A stretch of DNA of 64,000 nt from Cupriavidus sp. U2. Its GTDB lineage: Bacteria; Pseudomonadota; Gammaproteobacteria; Burkholderiales; Burkholderiaceae. Every line of letters begins with the position of its first letter. Within the stretch, counting starts at the first letter, position 1. The stretch is taken from positions 62,001 through 126,000 of the forward strand of contig NZ_RCOG02000031.1 of the NCBI RefSeq assembly GCF_009663685.2, read 5' to 3'. The notes under the pieces were generated by a model. The model saw nothing but the letters and a program-made list of their open reading frames with translations, was not told where the DNA came from and searched no databases. This document shows positions 44,739-53,591 of the stretch, in pieces. Both the position numbers and the translations under genes were made by a program.

Positions 44739-44767
44739 TTATCGATCGATTAGTGATCGTGTGATAA
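44739..44767. promoter_or_regulatory. Candidate TetR-type operator upstream of the VOC operon
   Basis: TTATCGATCGATTAGTGATC with a terminal TGATAA forms an imperfect inverted repeat (TTATC...GATAA, 29 bp), 15 bp upstream of the VOC start. Similar half-sites occur at 40891-40909 in front of tetR. Confidence 0.4.
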
Positions 44768-45289
44768 ATGTAGTGCGGAAGAGGGACGCAGCCAAGCACC
44801 AATAGGGTAGTGTTTACCCTCGCTCGCGTCTTTCCAGCGGGGCGGCCTCCGAGAACGTGCTCCAACGCTGCCGAGGTGGTCGCGGAAAGGAAGCTGACAA
44901 CGGTAGGGGTAAATCCGAGGTCATCTGCCCATGTTCCCCACACCTTCGTCTTCTCTGCGTCGAAACGCAGCACCCCTTCTGAGAATCTGACGCTCCTCGG
45001 CGGTCAGCGCGCGAGGAGCAAGTGTCGCTATCGCCGGGCGGCTGGGCACAAGCACGGGGGACGGTCCATTCGACGAGGCATAACGCGCCCGACTTCGGCA
45101 GAGGCCATCGTATCTGCTGGGTTCGGACGCACGAGCCGAGCCAGGCGCGTCGAAGGCATAGAAGACTCCTGGTGGATAGTAGGGGAGGGCATCAACGGAT
45201 TGCCCTTCAGCATCTGGCGCCGTTCGGCACCAGCAGCGGTATGCCGCCCAAGGTTCTTCGTTCGATGGCCTGATGTGCCAGGACAGCGT
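44768..45289. other. Gene-poor spacer between divergent operons
   Basis: No frame here shows similarity; the stretch has less regular codon bias than its neighbours and looks like decayed sequence preceding the LysR fragment. Confidence 0.4.
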
Positions 45290-45760
45290 CGGCCCTACTT
45301 GCGCGGCGTTGCCGAGATGCCTGATCGTCCGGAAACACTTGGAACCCTGCGGGGCCTTGCGATGCGGAGCATCGCAACCGGCCGCGTTCGTAAATGGACA
45401 ATGCTGGGCCCGCATGGCGAGCAGGCGGCGGCAGCGGTGAACGAAGACATCGTGATGAACGACCCCGCTTCGATGCGCGAAGCCGCGCGCCTTGGATTGG
45501 GTGTGGCGCTGCTGGCTTTGCCAGACGTCCTCATGGACCTGGCCGAAGGCCGGCTGATCCGGCTGCTGCCGGATTGGCATGCTGATGCAGGAATGATCTC
45601 GCTCTACTACGCCTCCCGGCGCCTATTGCCGGGGAAGACTCGCGCGTTTGTAGACTTCGTGATCGAAAACTTTCGCAGGCTTGGCTACGCGGACATTTTC
45701 GACGCCACAGCGAAGCCTGTAGTCAGAGAGCGGAAAGGGAAGCGCGAGAAACGGGATTAA
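45290..45760 (+). pseudogene. Remnant of a LysR-family regulator (C-terminal half)
   Basis: From about 45290 the plus frame reads RPYLRGVAEMPDRPETLG and on through VNEDIVMNDPASMREAARLG and SLYYASRRLLPGKTRAFVDFV, the C-terminal effector domain of LysR regulators. The helix-turn-helix half is absent: sequence upstream has no matching similarity in any frame. The remainder is probably the leftover of the original regulator of this aromatic cluster, lost when the region was rearranged. Confidence 0.72.
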
Positions 45761-46072
45761 TTTGCAGGCTCGGAGCAGCGCCGCAGTTGGCAACCAGGAC
45801 TCTCGGAGAACCGACGATCGCGTCGTCCGCATCGCGGAGCCGTGCGGTCCGAATCGACACCGGGTGGGAGCTTCGCACGGCGCACTTTCCTCTTCAGCTT
45901 TCGAACATGGTCCGCGTGACCGCCGTATTCCTGCCGAGACGTCGATCAGCACTAGGGATTGTCCGGATGCTCCCGTAAGTATTTGATTTCCATGAACTGT
46001 CATCCTGAATCGGATGCCGCGTAGCTTGCTCCTGCGGTTGTCCCCCTTGCCCTCGAACCGAATTCGACCATA
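45761..46072. other. Spacer before dioxygenase operon
   Basis: About 310 bp without a recognisable gene. It ends at the palindromic operator of the dioxygenase operon. Confidence 0.45.
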
Positions 46073-46088
46073 ATGCAAACGTTTGCAT
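46073..46088. promoter_or_regulatory. LacI-type operator 1 (dioxygenase operon)
   Basis: ATGCAAACGTTTGCAT is a perfect 16-bp palindrome with a central CG, the hallmark of LacI/GalR-family operators, 14 bp before the dioxygenase ATG. A near-identical palindrome precedes the porin gene, and a LacI regulator gene ends the cluster. Confidence 0.82.
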
Positions 46089-46102
46089 AAACGGGAGACG
46101 GT

Positions 46103-47041
46103 ATGGAGACACATCACCTCGCTACGAAGGCAGAGTCCTTGCGTACGGTTGCGCTAATCGAGGGTGAGGATTCCGTGACAAAGGTCGTTCTGGAGGCTAT
46201 GGCAGGGACAGAAGACCCGCGTCTGCGTAGAGTGATGGCCGCGTTGGTATCGCATTTGCACGCCTTTTTGCGCGAGGTTCGGCCCTCCGACGAAGAGTTC
46301 GAACGAGCGCTCGCATTCGTTGCCGCATTGGGCCAAGCCACCCATGCGACAAACAATGAGGTAGTGCTGGCCGCCGATGTGCTCGGCTTGTCGACGCTGG
46401 TCACCACCATTAACAACAGCACCCAGGATGGTCGTACCCCCGGTGCATTGCTGGGACCGTTCTATCGTGCCAATGCCCCGCGCTACGACTGCGGCGACTG
46501 CGTTGTCCAGGACGATCCTCCCGGCTTACCGCTGTTCGTCAGCGGCAAGGTGCGCGCGACGGATGGCTCGACGCTGGCCGGAGCGATGGTGGAGGTCTGG
46601 CAAGCCTCGCCTGTCGGCCTTTATGACAACCAGGATCCCCAGCAGCCCGACCGCAACTTGCGGGGCGTGTTTCATACGGACGCCAGCGGCAACTATCATT
46701 TCCGAACTGTCCGCCCGGCAGGCTACCCGGTTCCTACCGATGGGCCCGTCGGCACACTGCTTGCCGCCCAGAAGCGCCATCCATATCGCCCCGCGCATAT
46801 CCATTTCATCGTCGCTGCACCTGGATACCGCACCCTGGTGACACAGGTCTTCGCCGACGACTCCGACATCCTGGAAACCGACGTTACGTTCGGCGTCCAT
46901 CGTCAGTTGGTCGGCGCCTTCAGGCTGGTGGAAACAGGCTTGAGTCCATGGGGAGGGCTGCCGGCCCCGTTCTACACGCTGCAGTTCGACTTTACGCTCG
47001 AACCGGGCGAGCAGACGTTTCCCACACCTCCCATTGACTGA
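46103..47041 (+). CDS. Intradiol ring-cleavage dioxygenase, hydroxyquinol 1,2-dioxygenase type
   Basis: A 312-residue Fe(III) intradiol dioxygenase. The iron ligands Tyr174 (VGLYDNQ), Tyr208 (AGYPVP), His232 and His234 (RPAHIHF) are intact. The N-terminal helical domain (about 1-100) and the LLGPFYRANAPRY motif fit hydroxyquinol 1,2-dioxygenases better than catechol 1,2-dioxygenases. It would open hydroxyquinol to maleylacetate. First gene of a plus-strand operon with SDR, BKACE, MDR and cupin genes. Confidence 0.9.
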   Translation: METHHLATKAESLRTVALIEGEDSVTKVVLEAMAGTEDPRLRRVMAALVSHLHAFLREVRPSDEEFERALAFVAALGQATHATNNEVVLAADVLGLSTLVTTINNSTQDGRTPGALLGPFYRANAPRYDCGDCVVQDDPPGLPLFVSGKVRATDGSTLAGAMVEVWQASPVGLYDNQDPQQPDRNLRGVFHTDASGNYHFRTVRPAGYPVPTDGPVGTLLAAQKRHPYRPAHIHFIVAAPGYRTLVTQVFADDSDILETDVTFGVHRQLVGAFRLVETGLSPWGGLPAPFYTLQFDFTLEPGEQTFPTPPID

Positions 47042-47096
47042 ACCATCCCCACCCACTCACAAATGGGGCCATCTCGGCCACTCACTATCCCAAACC

Positions 47097-47846
47097 ATGA
47101 CTATTACCAATCTCTCTGGCAAGGTTGCCGTCATCATCGGAGGAACCGGCGGCATTGGCTTTGCTGCTGGCCGCGCGCTGGCCAACGTGGGCGCCAGCGT
47201 CGTACTGACCGGGCGTGACGCCGAACGCACGGCAAAGACGGTCGAAGACCTCCCGGCTGGCAATCATATGGCCGCGCGTGCCGAAGTGGCCGATAGCGCC
47301 TCGCTGCAGGCGCTGGCCGCCGATGTGCTGCACCACTACGGCCGCGTGGACATCCTCGTCAACACGTCGGGCTTCACGCGTGCCATTCCCCACGCCGATC
47401 TCGATGCGCTGGACGACGCCCTGATCGACCAACTGTTCGCGGTCAACTGGCGCGGCCAGTTCGCGGCAATCCGGGCCTTCGCGCCGGCATTGCGGGCCGG
47501 CGGCGAAGGGCTGGTTGTCAATGTTGGCTCGATTGCGGGGCGTACGGGGCAGGGCAGCAACGTTGCCTACTGTGCCGCCAAGGCCGGACTTGACGTAATG
47601 GCAATGTCGCTGGGGCGGGCGCTGGCCCCCGATATCCGCGTGCTCAATGTGTCGCCGGGCGTGGTCGACACGGGCTTCGTGCCGGGTCGCGACAGCTCGT
47701 TTAACGATCGGGCCGCCAAGACCACGCCGCTGCGGCGCATCGGGCATGCGGAGGACGTGGCGGACGCCATCGTCGCGTGCGCCACGTCGCTGCGGTTTGC
47801 CACCGGCACCACCATCGTGGTCGATGGCGGACGCCAGCTCGGCTGA
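47097..47846 (+). CDS. SDR-family oxidoreductase
   Basis: A 249-residue classical short-chain dehydrogenase. The cofactor site GGTGGIG is at 15-21, the NTSG motif near 89-92, and the catalytic set Ser145, Tyr158 and Lys162 is present. The TGR at the end of strand 2 favours NADP(H). In the cluster it may reduce or oxidise a hydroxy/keto intermediate; the substrate is not known. It follows the dioxygenase gene by 55 bp. Confidence 0.88.
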   Translation: MTITNLSGKVAVIIGGTGGIGFAAGRALANVGASVVLTGRDAERTAKTVEDLPAGNHMAARAEVADSASLQALAADVLHHYGRVDILVNTSGFTRAIPHADLDALDDALIDQLFAVNWRGQFAAIRAFAPALRAGGEGLVVNVGSIAGRTGQGSNVAYCAAKAGLDVMAMSLGRALAPDIRVLNVSPGVVDTGFVPGRDSSFNDRAAKTTPLRRIGHAEDVADAIVACATSLRFATGTTIVVDGGRQLG

Positions 47847-47883
47847 TTCGTTTCCTTACGTGCTTTCCTTTTTCCAATCATCC

Positions 47884-48768
47884 ATGCACGCCAGAAAGAC
47901 CATCATCACCTGCGCGGTGACCGGCAATATCGTCACCCCAGAACAGCACCCCGGGTTGCCGGTGACACCGGCGCAGATTGCGGAAGCCGCGCTCGAAGCC
48001 GCGGAAGCCGGTGCCGCTGCCGCGCACATTCACGTGCGCGATCCGGCCACCGGGCGGCCGTCGATGGAACTCGACTACTACGCCGACGTTATCGACCGCA
48101 TCCGCGCCCGCAATCGCAGCCTGATCATCAACCTCACCACCGGGCCGGGTGGGCGCTTCGTGCCCGACGAGAACGAGCCGCGCGTGGCCGCGCTCGGCAC
48201 CACGCTGCTGCATCCGCTCAAGCGCGTGGCGCATATTGCCGCCTTGCGGCCGGACGTCTGCTCGCTGGACCTCAATACCATGAATTCGGGTGCAGACGTG
48301 GTCATCAACACGCCCACGAACGTACGCAAGATGGCCGAGGTGATCCGCAGCGCGGGTGTCATGCCCGAACTGGAGATTTTCGACTCCGGAGACCTGAACA
48401 TGGCGCTCGACTTCATGCGCGACGGCGTGCTGGACGGCCCCGGCCTCTGGACCTTCGTGCTGGGCGTGAAGTACGGCTTTGCCGCCACGCCGGAGACGAT
48501 CTTCTATGCCCGCAACATGCTGCCGACCGGCGCGCAATGGTCTGCGTTCGGTATTGGCCGCGCGGAATTCCCGATCGTCGCGCAGGCGTGGCTGGCGGGT
48601 GGCCACGTCCGCGTTGGCCTGGAAGACAACATCTATCTGGAAAAGGGCGTGCTGGCACCAAGCAACGCCGCGCTGGTGGCCAAGGCGCGCGACATCGTCA
48701 AGTCGCTGGGCGGCGAAATCGCGTCCGCGTCCGACGCCCGTGCGCAGCTTGGCCTGCGTGAAGCCTGA
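47884..48768 (+). CDS. Beta-keto acid cleavage enzyme (BKACE, DUF849)
   Basis: A 294-residue TIM-barrel zinc enzyme. BKACE proteins react a beta-keto acid with acetyl-CoA to give acetoacetate and a new CoA ester. The zinc pair His48 and His50 is in AAHIHVRDPATG; the conserved NLTTGPGG and GLEDN motifs are present, with Glu of the latter a likely third ligand. Specific activity varies within the family and includes 3-oxoadipate. Its place between a hydroxyquinol-type dioxygenase and a reductase makes an aromatic-derived beta-keto acid the likely substrate. Confidence 0.9.
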   Translation: MHARKTIITCAVTGNIVTPEQHPGLPVTPAQIAEAALEAAEAGAAAAHIHVRDPATGRPSMELDYYADVIDRIRARNRSLIINLTTGPGGRFVPDENEPRVAALGTTLLHPLKRVAHIAALRPDVCSLDLNTMNSGADVVINTPTNVRKMAEVIRSAGVMPELEIFDSGDLNMALDFMRDGVLDGPGLWTFVLGVKYGFAATPETIFYARNMLPTGAQWSAFGIGRAEFPIVAQAWLAGGHVRVGLEDNIYLEKGVLAPSNAALVAKARDIVKSLGGEIASASDARAQLGLREA

Positions 48769-48814
48769 GGCCTGAGCCCTTCCGTATTCAATTTTTATTA
48801 TCACGACATTCATC

Positions 48815-49792
48815 ATGAATACCATTCAGGTTCACCAGAAAGCCCCGACAATCGACGCGCTGGAACTGTCGCTGATTGGCATGCCACGCCCGGAGGCCGG
48901 CGTCGGCCAGTGCATTGTTGAAGTAGCCAGCGCGGGGGTGAATCCCAGCGACGTGAAAGCCACGCTTGGCCTGATGCCGCATGCCGTGTGGCCGCGCACG
49001 CCGGGCCGCGACTATGCCGGCGTGGTCGTCGACGGACCGAGCCAATGGCTCGGGCAACAGGTTTGGGGCAGTGGCGGCGAGCTCGGTATCCGTCGCGATG
49101 GCACGCATGCCAAGTACTTGCGCATCGGTGTGGAGGCAGTTCGTGCCAAGCCGCCAGCGGTGTCGCTGATCGAAGCCGGCGCGGTGGGCGTGCCCTTCAT
49201 CACGGCATATGAAGGCCTGCGGCGCGCCGGCATGCCCAAAGCGGGCGATGTGGTGCTGGTGGGCGGCGGCAACGGCAAGGTAGGGCAGGCGACGATCCAG
49301 ATTGCCACCGCGTTGGGCGCGCGCGTCTTCGCCGTGGAGCGTGGATCGGAACCGTATCGCGGCCACGCCAGCGGCCCGGTGCGCATGATCGATGCTAGCC
49401 GCGAAACCATTTCCACGGTGGTTCGGGACGAGACCGGAGGCCATGGCGCCGATATCGTCTATAACACCGTGGGCAGCCCGTACTTCGAGCAGGCCAACCT
49501 TGCCATGGCCATCGGCGCCACGCAGATCTTCATCTCGACCATCGAGAAGCCGGTGCCGTTCGACATCTTTGCGTTCTACCGGGGCCAGCACACCTACGTG
49601 GGCGTCGACACCCTGGCGATGGACAGCCAGGCCTGTGCCGCGATCCTGGATGCGCTCGCGCCGATGTTTGCCGCCGGCCAGCTCAAGCCGTTCCCGGTGT
49701 TGCCTGACTATACGTACACGCTGGCCAACGCCAAGGACGCCTACCGCGCCGTGCTGCAGGGCGCGACCGAACGCGTGGTGCTGACGCCATGA
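48815..49792 (+). CDS. MDR-family zinc-independent oxidoreductase
   Basis: A 325-residue medium-chain reductase of the quinone oxidoreductase branch. It has the GRDYAGVV motif of these reductases, no catalytic-zinc Cys/His set, and the nucleotide-binding VGGGNGKVGQ near 150. Zinc-free MDR enzymes commonly reduce enones with NAD(P)H. If the dioxygenase makes maleylacetate, this enzyme could reduce its C=C bond to give 3-oxoadipate. Its stop overlaps the cupin start (ATGA). Confidence 0.85.
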   Translation: MNTIQVHQKAPTIDALELSLIGMPRPEAGVGQCIVEVASAGVNPSDVKATLGLMPHAVWPRTPGRDYAGVVVDGPSQWLGQQVWGSGGELGIRRDGTHAKYLRIGVEAVRAKPPAVSLIEAGAVGVPFITAYEGLRRAGMPKAGDVVLVGGGNGKVGQATIQIATALGARVFAVERGSEPYRGHASGPVRMIDASRETISTVVRDETGGHGADIVYNTVGSPYFEQANLAMAIGATQIFISTIEKPVPFDIFAFYRGQHTYVGVDTLAMDSQACAAILDALAPMFAAGQLKPFPVLPDYTYTLANAKDAYRAVLQGATERVVLTP

Positions 49793-50139
49793 ATACGACC
49801 CGATTCGACCAGGCGCCGGCCTACTACCCGGCCAACCACGAGGGCATGCACTGCCTGCGCCTCCAGGGGCACGAGGCGGGTCCTTCCGAAGCCCTGTGGC
49901 TGGGCGTCTCGGTGATCCTGCCAGGCGGTCACACGTCGCTGGACGCGTCACTCGTCGAAAAGCACTACGTCGTGCTGCAGGGCGAGGTCTGCATCCGGAC
50001 CCCGTCGGAGAGCGTCACCCTGCGGCGCTTCGATTCCGTGCGGCTGGCGCCCGGAGAAGCCCGCCAAGTCAGTAATCCATCCAATCTTCCGGCCATGCTG
50101 CTGCTGGCCATGCCGTATCCCCCGCCCGTGGCACCGTAA
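49789..50139 (+). CDS. Cupin-domain protein
   Basis: A 116-residue single-domain cupin. The first cupin motif is weak (ILPGGHTSLDAS), then LEGEV-like LQGEVCIR, and a C-terminal LAPGEARQVSNPS, typical of small cupins that bind a metal or sugar-like ligand. Translationally coupled to the MDR gene. A role as an enzyme or sensor in the pathway is possible but unproven. Confidence 0.82.
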   Translation: MNTTRFDQAPAYYPANHEGMHCLRLQGHEAGPSEALWLGVSVILPGGHTSLDASLVEKHYVVLQGEVCIRTPSESVTLRRFDSVRLAPGEARQVSNPSNLPAMLLLAMPYPPPVAP

Positions 50140-50152
50140 TTTTTTGATCCGT

Positions 50153-50170
50153 TTTGCAAACGTTTGCAAA
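50153..50170. promoter_or_regulatory. LacI-type operator 2 (porin gene)
   Basis: TTTGCAAACGTTTGCAAA is a perfect 18-bp palindrome, 32 bp before the porin ATG. Its central 14 bp are identical to operator 1 at 46073-46088. Confidence 0.82.
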
Positions 50171-50202
50171 GCACCCATAACAACGAGGAGGAGACCCCCA
50201 CG

Positions 50203-51330
50203 ATGCGAAAGACCTTCAGGCGACACCGCATGGTCCCGCCGGCCCTGGTACTGGTGTCCGCCGGCATAACTGCCGGGACGATCGCCCCGGCAATGGCCGA
50301 AGATGGCGTGACGATCTACGGACGGCTCAACACGGCTTTCGAATATTCGCGCGCCAGCACGGCCACTGATGGCACCAGGCTTGGCAGCACGGCGCGGGTG
50401 ACTAACAACCGGTCGGTGTTCGGCTTTCGGGGAGAAGAGGGCCTGGGCGGCTCGCTCAAGGCCGTCTGGCAGATCGAAAGCAACGTGTCGCTGGATACCG
50501 GGCAGGGGCAGATTGCCGGCCGCAATTCGCGGGTCGGCCTGCAGGGAGACTACGGCCTGGTGTTCATGGGGCACTGGCAGACGCCCTATACCGAATCGAC
50601 GGCGGGCTACGACCCCTACTACCCGACCACTGCCGGCTACATGGCGCTGATCGGCAACGGGTCGACGTCCAGCTCGGACAACGTGCAGGACACAAGTTCC
50701 TTCGACCGCCGCCAGAAGAACATCTTGCAGTACCGGTCGCCGCAGTTCTGGGGTGCCAGCCTGTGGCTGGGCTGGGGGCTGCCGGAGGAAAAGAACGCCG
50801 TTCCGCGCAATCCCGCGCTTTATTCGGCAGCGCTGGTTTACGACCAGGGGCCGCTCAGTGCAACGTTCGCCTACGAAATGCACCAGCACTATCAAGGTGC
50901 CGGACGCAACGACAACGCACTGAAGGTGGCACTGGCTTACCAGTTACTTCCGGGCACCCGTCTGGCGGCGGTCTACGAACACCTGCACTACCGTACCGAC
51001 ACGGGGGACCTGCAGCGCAACGGCTACTACGCGTCGCTGGTGCAGAAGCTGGGACCGGGCAGCGTGCGCGTGGGCGTTGCGTTCGCGCCCAATGGCACTG
51101 GATCGTCCACGGACACCATCGGCTTCTTCCGGAGCGGCCCGGAAACCGGTGCCACGCAGTTCACCGTGGGGTACGACTACCCGCTGTCCAAACGCACGGC
51201 GCTTTACGCGTACTACAGCCGTATCAACAACAAGAAGAACGCGATCTACGACTTTGCCATCAACGAGCTTGGCGTCAGCGCCGGTGCCGATCCGCAAACC
51301 TTTGCGCTCGGCATGCGGCATTTTTTCTGA
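50203..51330 (+). CDS. Gram-negative porin (OmpC/PhoE-like, beta type)
   Basis: A 375-residue outer-membrane porin: a signal peptide (ITAGTIAPAMA), a first strand VTIYGRLNTAFEYS, the FGFRGEEGLGGSLKAVWQIES motif of betaproteobacterial porins, and the C-terminal ALGMRHFF ending in Phe needed for insertion. It probably admits the cluster's substrate. A strong GAGGAGGAG ribosome site precedes ATG 50203. Confidence 0.92.
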   Translation: MRKTFRRHRMVPPALVLVSAGITAGTIAPAMAEDGVTIYGRLNTAFEYSRASTATDGTRLGSTARVTNNRSVFGFRGEEGLGGSLKAVWQIESNVSLDTGQGQIAGRNSRVGLQGDYGLVFMGHWQTPYTESTAGYDPYYPTTAGYMALIGNGSTSSSDNVQDTSSFDRRQKNILQYRSPQFWGASLWLGWGLPEEKNAVPRNPALYSAALVYDQGPLSATFAYEMHQHYQGAGRNDNALKVALAYQLLPGTRLAAVYEHLHYRTDTGDLQRNGYYASLVQKLGPGSVRVGVAFAPNGTGSSTDTIGFFRSGPETGATQFTVGYDYPLSKRTALYAYYSRINNKKNAIYDFAINELGVSAGADPQTFALGMRHFF

Positions 51331-51363
51331 CGCTGGCCCGGACATTGTTGCGAGGAGACCATC

Positions 51364-52362
51364 ATGATTCGACAGTTTTTCAGCACCGTTGCCGTTCGCC
51401 CCATTGCCGCACTGGCGCTCGCGGTGGCTGCCGCCATGCCGATGCAGACGAGCGCCCAATCGCAGTTTCCGGCCAAGCCGATCCGTCTGGTCGTGCCGTT
51501 TTCGGCTGGTAGCGCCACCGATATCCTGGCGCGCATCATCGGCGCCAAGATGGGCGAGTCCGGCCCATGGCAGGTCGTAGTCGATAACCGGCCGGGCGCA
51601 GGCGGCACGCTGGGTGCCACCACGGTGGCAAAGGCTGTACCTGATGGCTATACGCTTGTCCTGGTGTCCGTGGGGCATGCCATCAATGCCACCTTGTACC
51701 CGAAGCTGAGCTACGACACGCTGAAGGACTTTGCCCCGGTATCGCTGGTGGCTTCGGTACCGAACGTGCTGGTGGTCAATGCTGCCAGTCCGTACAGGTC
51801 GGTGCGCGACATCGTTACGGCGGCCAAGGCCAGGCCAGGCGCCTTGAACTTCGATTCTGCCGGGTCGGGCAGCTCCACGCACCTGAGCGGCGAGATGTTC
51901 AAGATGCAGGCAAAGATCGACATAGTGCATATCCCGTACAAGGGAACTGGCGAGGCCTTGACCGATGTGATGGCCGGGCGCGGCGACATGATGTTTGCGC
52001 CCAGCGTGTCGGCGATGCCGTTTGTCAGGCAAGGCAAGCTCCGCGCACTGGCCGTGACCACGGCCAAGCGCGCCGGTGTGCTGCCCGATATCCCCACCGT
52101 GGCGGAATCGGGGCTGCCTGACTACGCCTTCGACTCGTGGTTCGGCGTGCTGGCGCCGGCGTCGACCCCGAAGGAGATCGTCAACGCCCTCAATGCCGAA
52201 ATTGGCAAGGTGCTAGCTGCTCCCGACGTGCGGGAGCGGCTGGCCGCGCAGGGTGCGGAGCCACGGGCCAGCACCCCGCAGGAATTTGCCAGCTATATCC
52301 AGGCCGAGGTCGTCAGGCTGGCTCCGGTGGTCAGGCAATCCGGGGTGCGCGCGGGAGAGTGA
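51364..52362 (+). CDS. Bug-family (TTT) periplasmic substrate-binding protein
   Basis: A 332-residue Bug receptor for small carboxylates. Signal peptide to about residue 32; motifs PIRLVVPFSAGSATDILAR, VVVDNRPGAGG and VPYKG-like HIPYKGTGEA are present. No TctA/TctB membrane components lie near, as for most Burkholderiales Bug proteins, so it must work with transporters elsewhere. It is 33 bp downstream of the porin, probably one transcript. Confidence 0.92.
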   Translation: MIRQFFSTVAVRPIAALALAVAAAMPMQTSAQSQFPAKPIRLVVPFSAGSATDILARIIGAKMGESGPWQVVVDNRPGAGGTLGATTVAKAVPDGYTLVLVSVGHAINATLYPKLSYDTLKDFAPVSLVASVPNVLVVNAASPYRSVRDIVTAAKARPGALNFDSAGSGSSTHLSGEMFKMQAKIDIVHIPYKGTGEALTDVMAGRGDMMFAPSVSAMPFVRQGKLRALAVTTAKRAGVLPDIPTVAESGLPDYAFDSWFGVLAPASTPKEIVNALNAEIGKVLAAPDVRERLAAQGAEPRASTPQEFASYIQAEVVRLAPVVRQSGVRAGE

Positions 52363-52400
52363 CGTAAGCCTGCCGGCAGACGCTAGAATGGCGCATCTCA

Positions 52401-53465
52401 ATGATCCAGCCTGGCGTCCGCCGTTCCATGTCCGATAGAAAGCGCGTGACTATCAAAGACCTTGCCGCAGAGGTGGATGTGCATTACTCCACGGTGTCGC
52501 GGGTGATGAATCCCGCGACGCGTCACCTCGTCGGCGAAGAGGTGGCGACGCGCATCCTCAAGTTGGCCGAGGCGCGCGGCTTCCGCCCGAACCGCATTGC
52601 CGCGGGACTGCGCACGCAGCGCTCGGGGATGGTTGGCGTGATTCTGCCCGATATCGCCAATCCGGTGTTTCCGCCCATCCTGGCGGGCATCGAGTCGGTG
52701 CTGGCCCGGATGGGCTATGTGCCGATCGTGGTAAATGCCGGCATCGAGCGCACGCGGCAGCGCTTTGTGGTCGACCAGTTGTTGGCGCGCCAAGTGGAGG
52801 GGCTGATCCTGGCAACCGCCGAGCGCGACGACCCTTTGCTCGAGTACTGCGTGAAGGTGGGCATCCCCGTGGTCATGGTGAATCGCGGCGAACACACGGG
52901 CCGCGCCTCGTGCGTGGTCAGTGACAGTGCGCTGGCAATGGCGTTGACGGTCGATCACCTGGTCTCCCTTGGCCATCGCTGCATTGGGCACATCGCTGGT
53001 CCGGCTAGTACTTCCACCGGCGAGTCGCGCCGTGAGGGTTTCCTGCGAGCGGTCAAGCACCATCGACTCCGGCGCAGCGAATATGGTGTGGTTGAGGCCG
53101 AAAGCTATGCGCGCGAAGCGGGTCGCAAGGCTTGCGCCCAGTTGTTCGATGCGCTGCCCGGCTTGACCGCTATCGCCGCTGGCAACGACCTCGTTGCCAT
53201 GGGTTGCTACGACTATCTGCGAGAGCAGGGTATCCGCTGTCCGGACGACGTATCGATCGTCGGCCACAACGACATGCCTTTCGTCGATGCGCTGACGCCT
53301 CCACTCACTACCGTCCGTATTCCAGTGCATGACATGGGTGAGCAGGCGGCAGAATTGCTACTTCGGCGGATCGCCAGACCGCTGACGGCCAGTGTCGTGA
53401 TCGAATTGCGTCCGGAACTTGTGGTGCGAGGGTCTACAAAAGCACCTCGGGCGGCCGCGAGCTAA
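52401..53465 (+). CDS. LacI-family transcriptional regulator
   Basis: A 354-residue LacI/GalR regulator. The helix-turn-helix VTIKDLAAEVDVHYSTVSRVMNP is near residue 16, followed by the hinge RPNRIAAGLRT and a periplasmic-binding-like ligand domain. It should bind the two TGCAAACGTTTGCA palindromes at 46073 and 50153, so it is the local repressor of the dioxygenase operon and the porin-Bug genes. ATG 52401 or ATG 52428 (MSDRKRV) could start it; the latter leaves the shorter lead into the HTH. Confidence 0.92.
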   Translation: MIQPGVRRSMSDRKRVTIKDLAAEVDVHYSTVSRVMNPATRHLVGEEVATRILKLAEARGFRPNRIAAGLRTQRSGMVGVILPDIANPVFPPILAGIESVLARMGYVPIVVNAGIERTRQRFVVDQLLARQVEGLILATAERDDPLLEYCVKVGIPVVMVNRGEHTGRASCVVSDSALAMALTVDHLVSLGHRCIGHIAGPASTSTGESRREGFLRAVKHHRLRRSEYGVVEAESYAREAGRKACAQLFDALPGLTAIAAGNDLVAMGCYDYLREQGIRCPDDVSIVGHNDMPFVDALTPPLTTVRIPVHDMGEQAAELLLRRIARPLTASVVIELRPELVVRGSTKAPRAAAS

Positions 53466-53591
53466 TTGCTAGCAAAGCGAACTTTCTGCTTTCGTCAAAC
53501 TTGGATGGCCTTTGAGTCTGGAGGGCATTCACCGAGCCACGCGATCCGTACACCGACGGCGCATGAGTGCAATACCGATTGCAGAATTAGG

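Noticed and set aside
48815..49792. Assignment of the MDR gene as a zinc alcohol dehydrogenase
   Set aside because: The catalytic zinc Cys/His set is absent and the GRDYAGVV pattern fits the quinone oxidoreductase branch.
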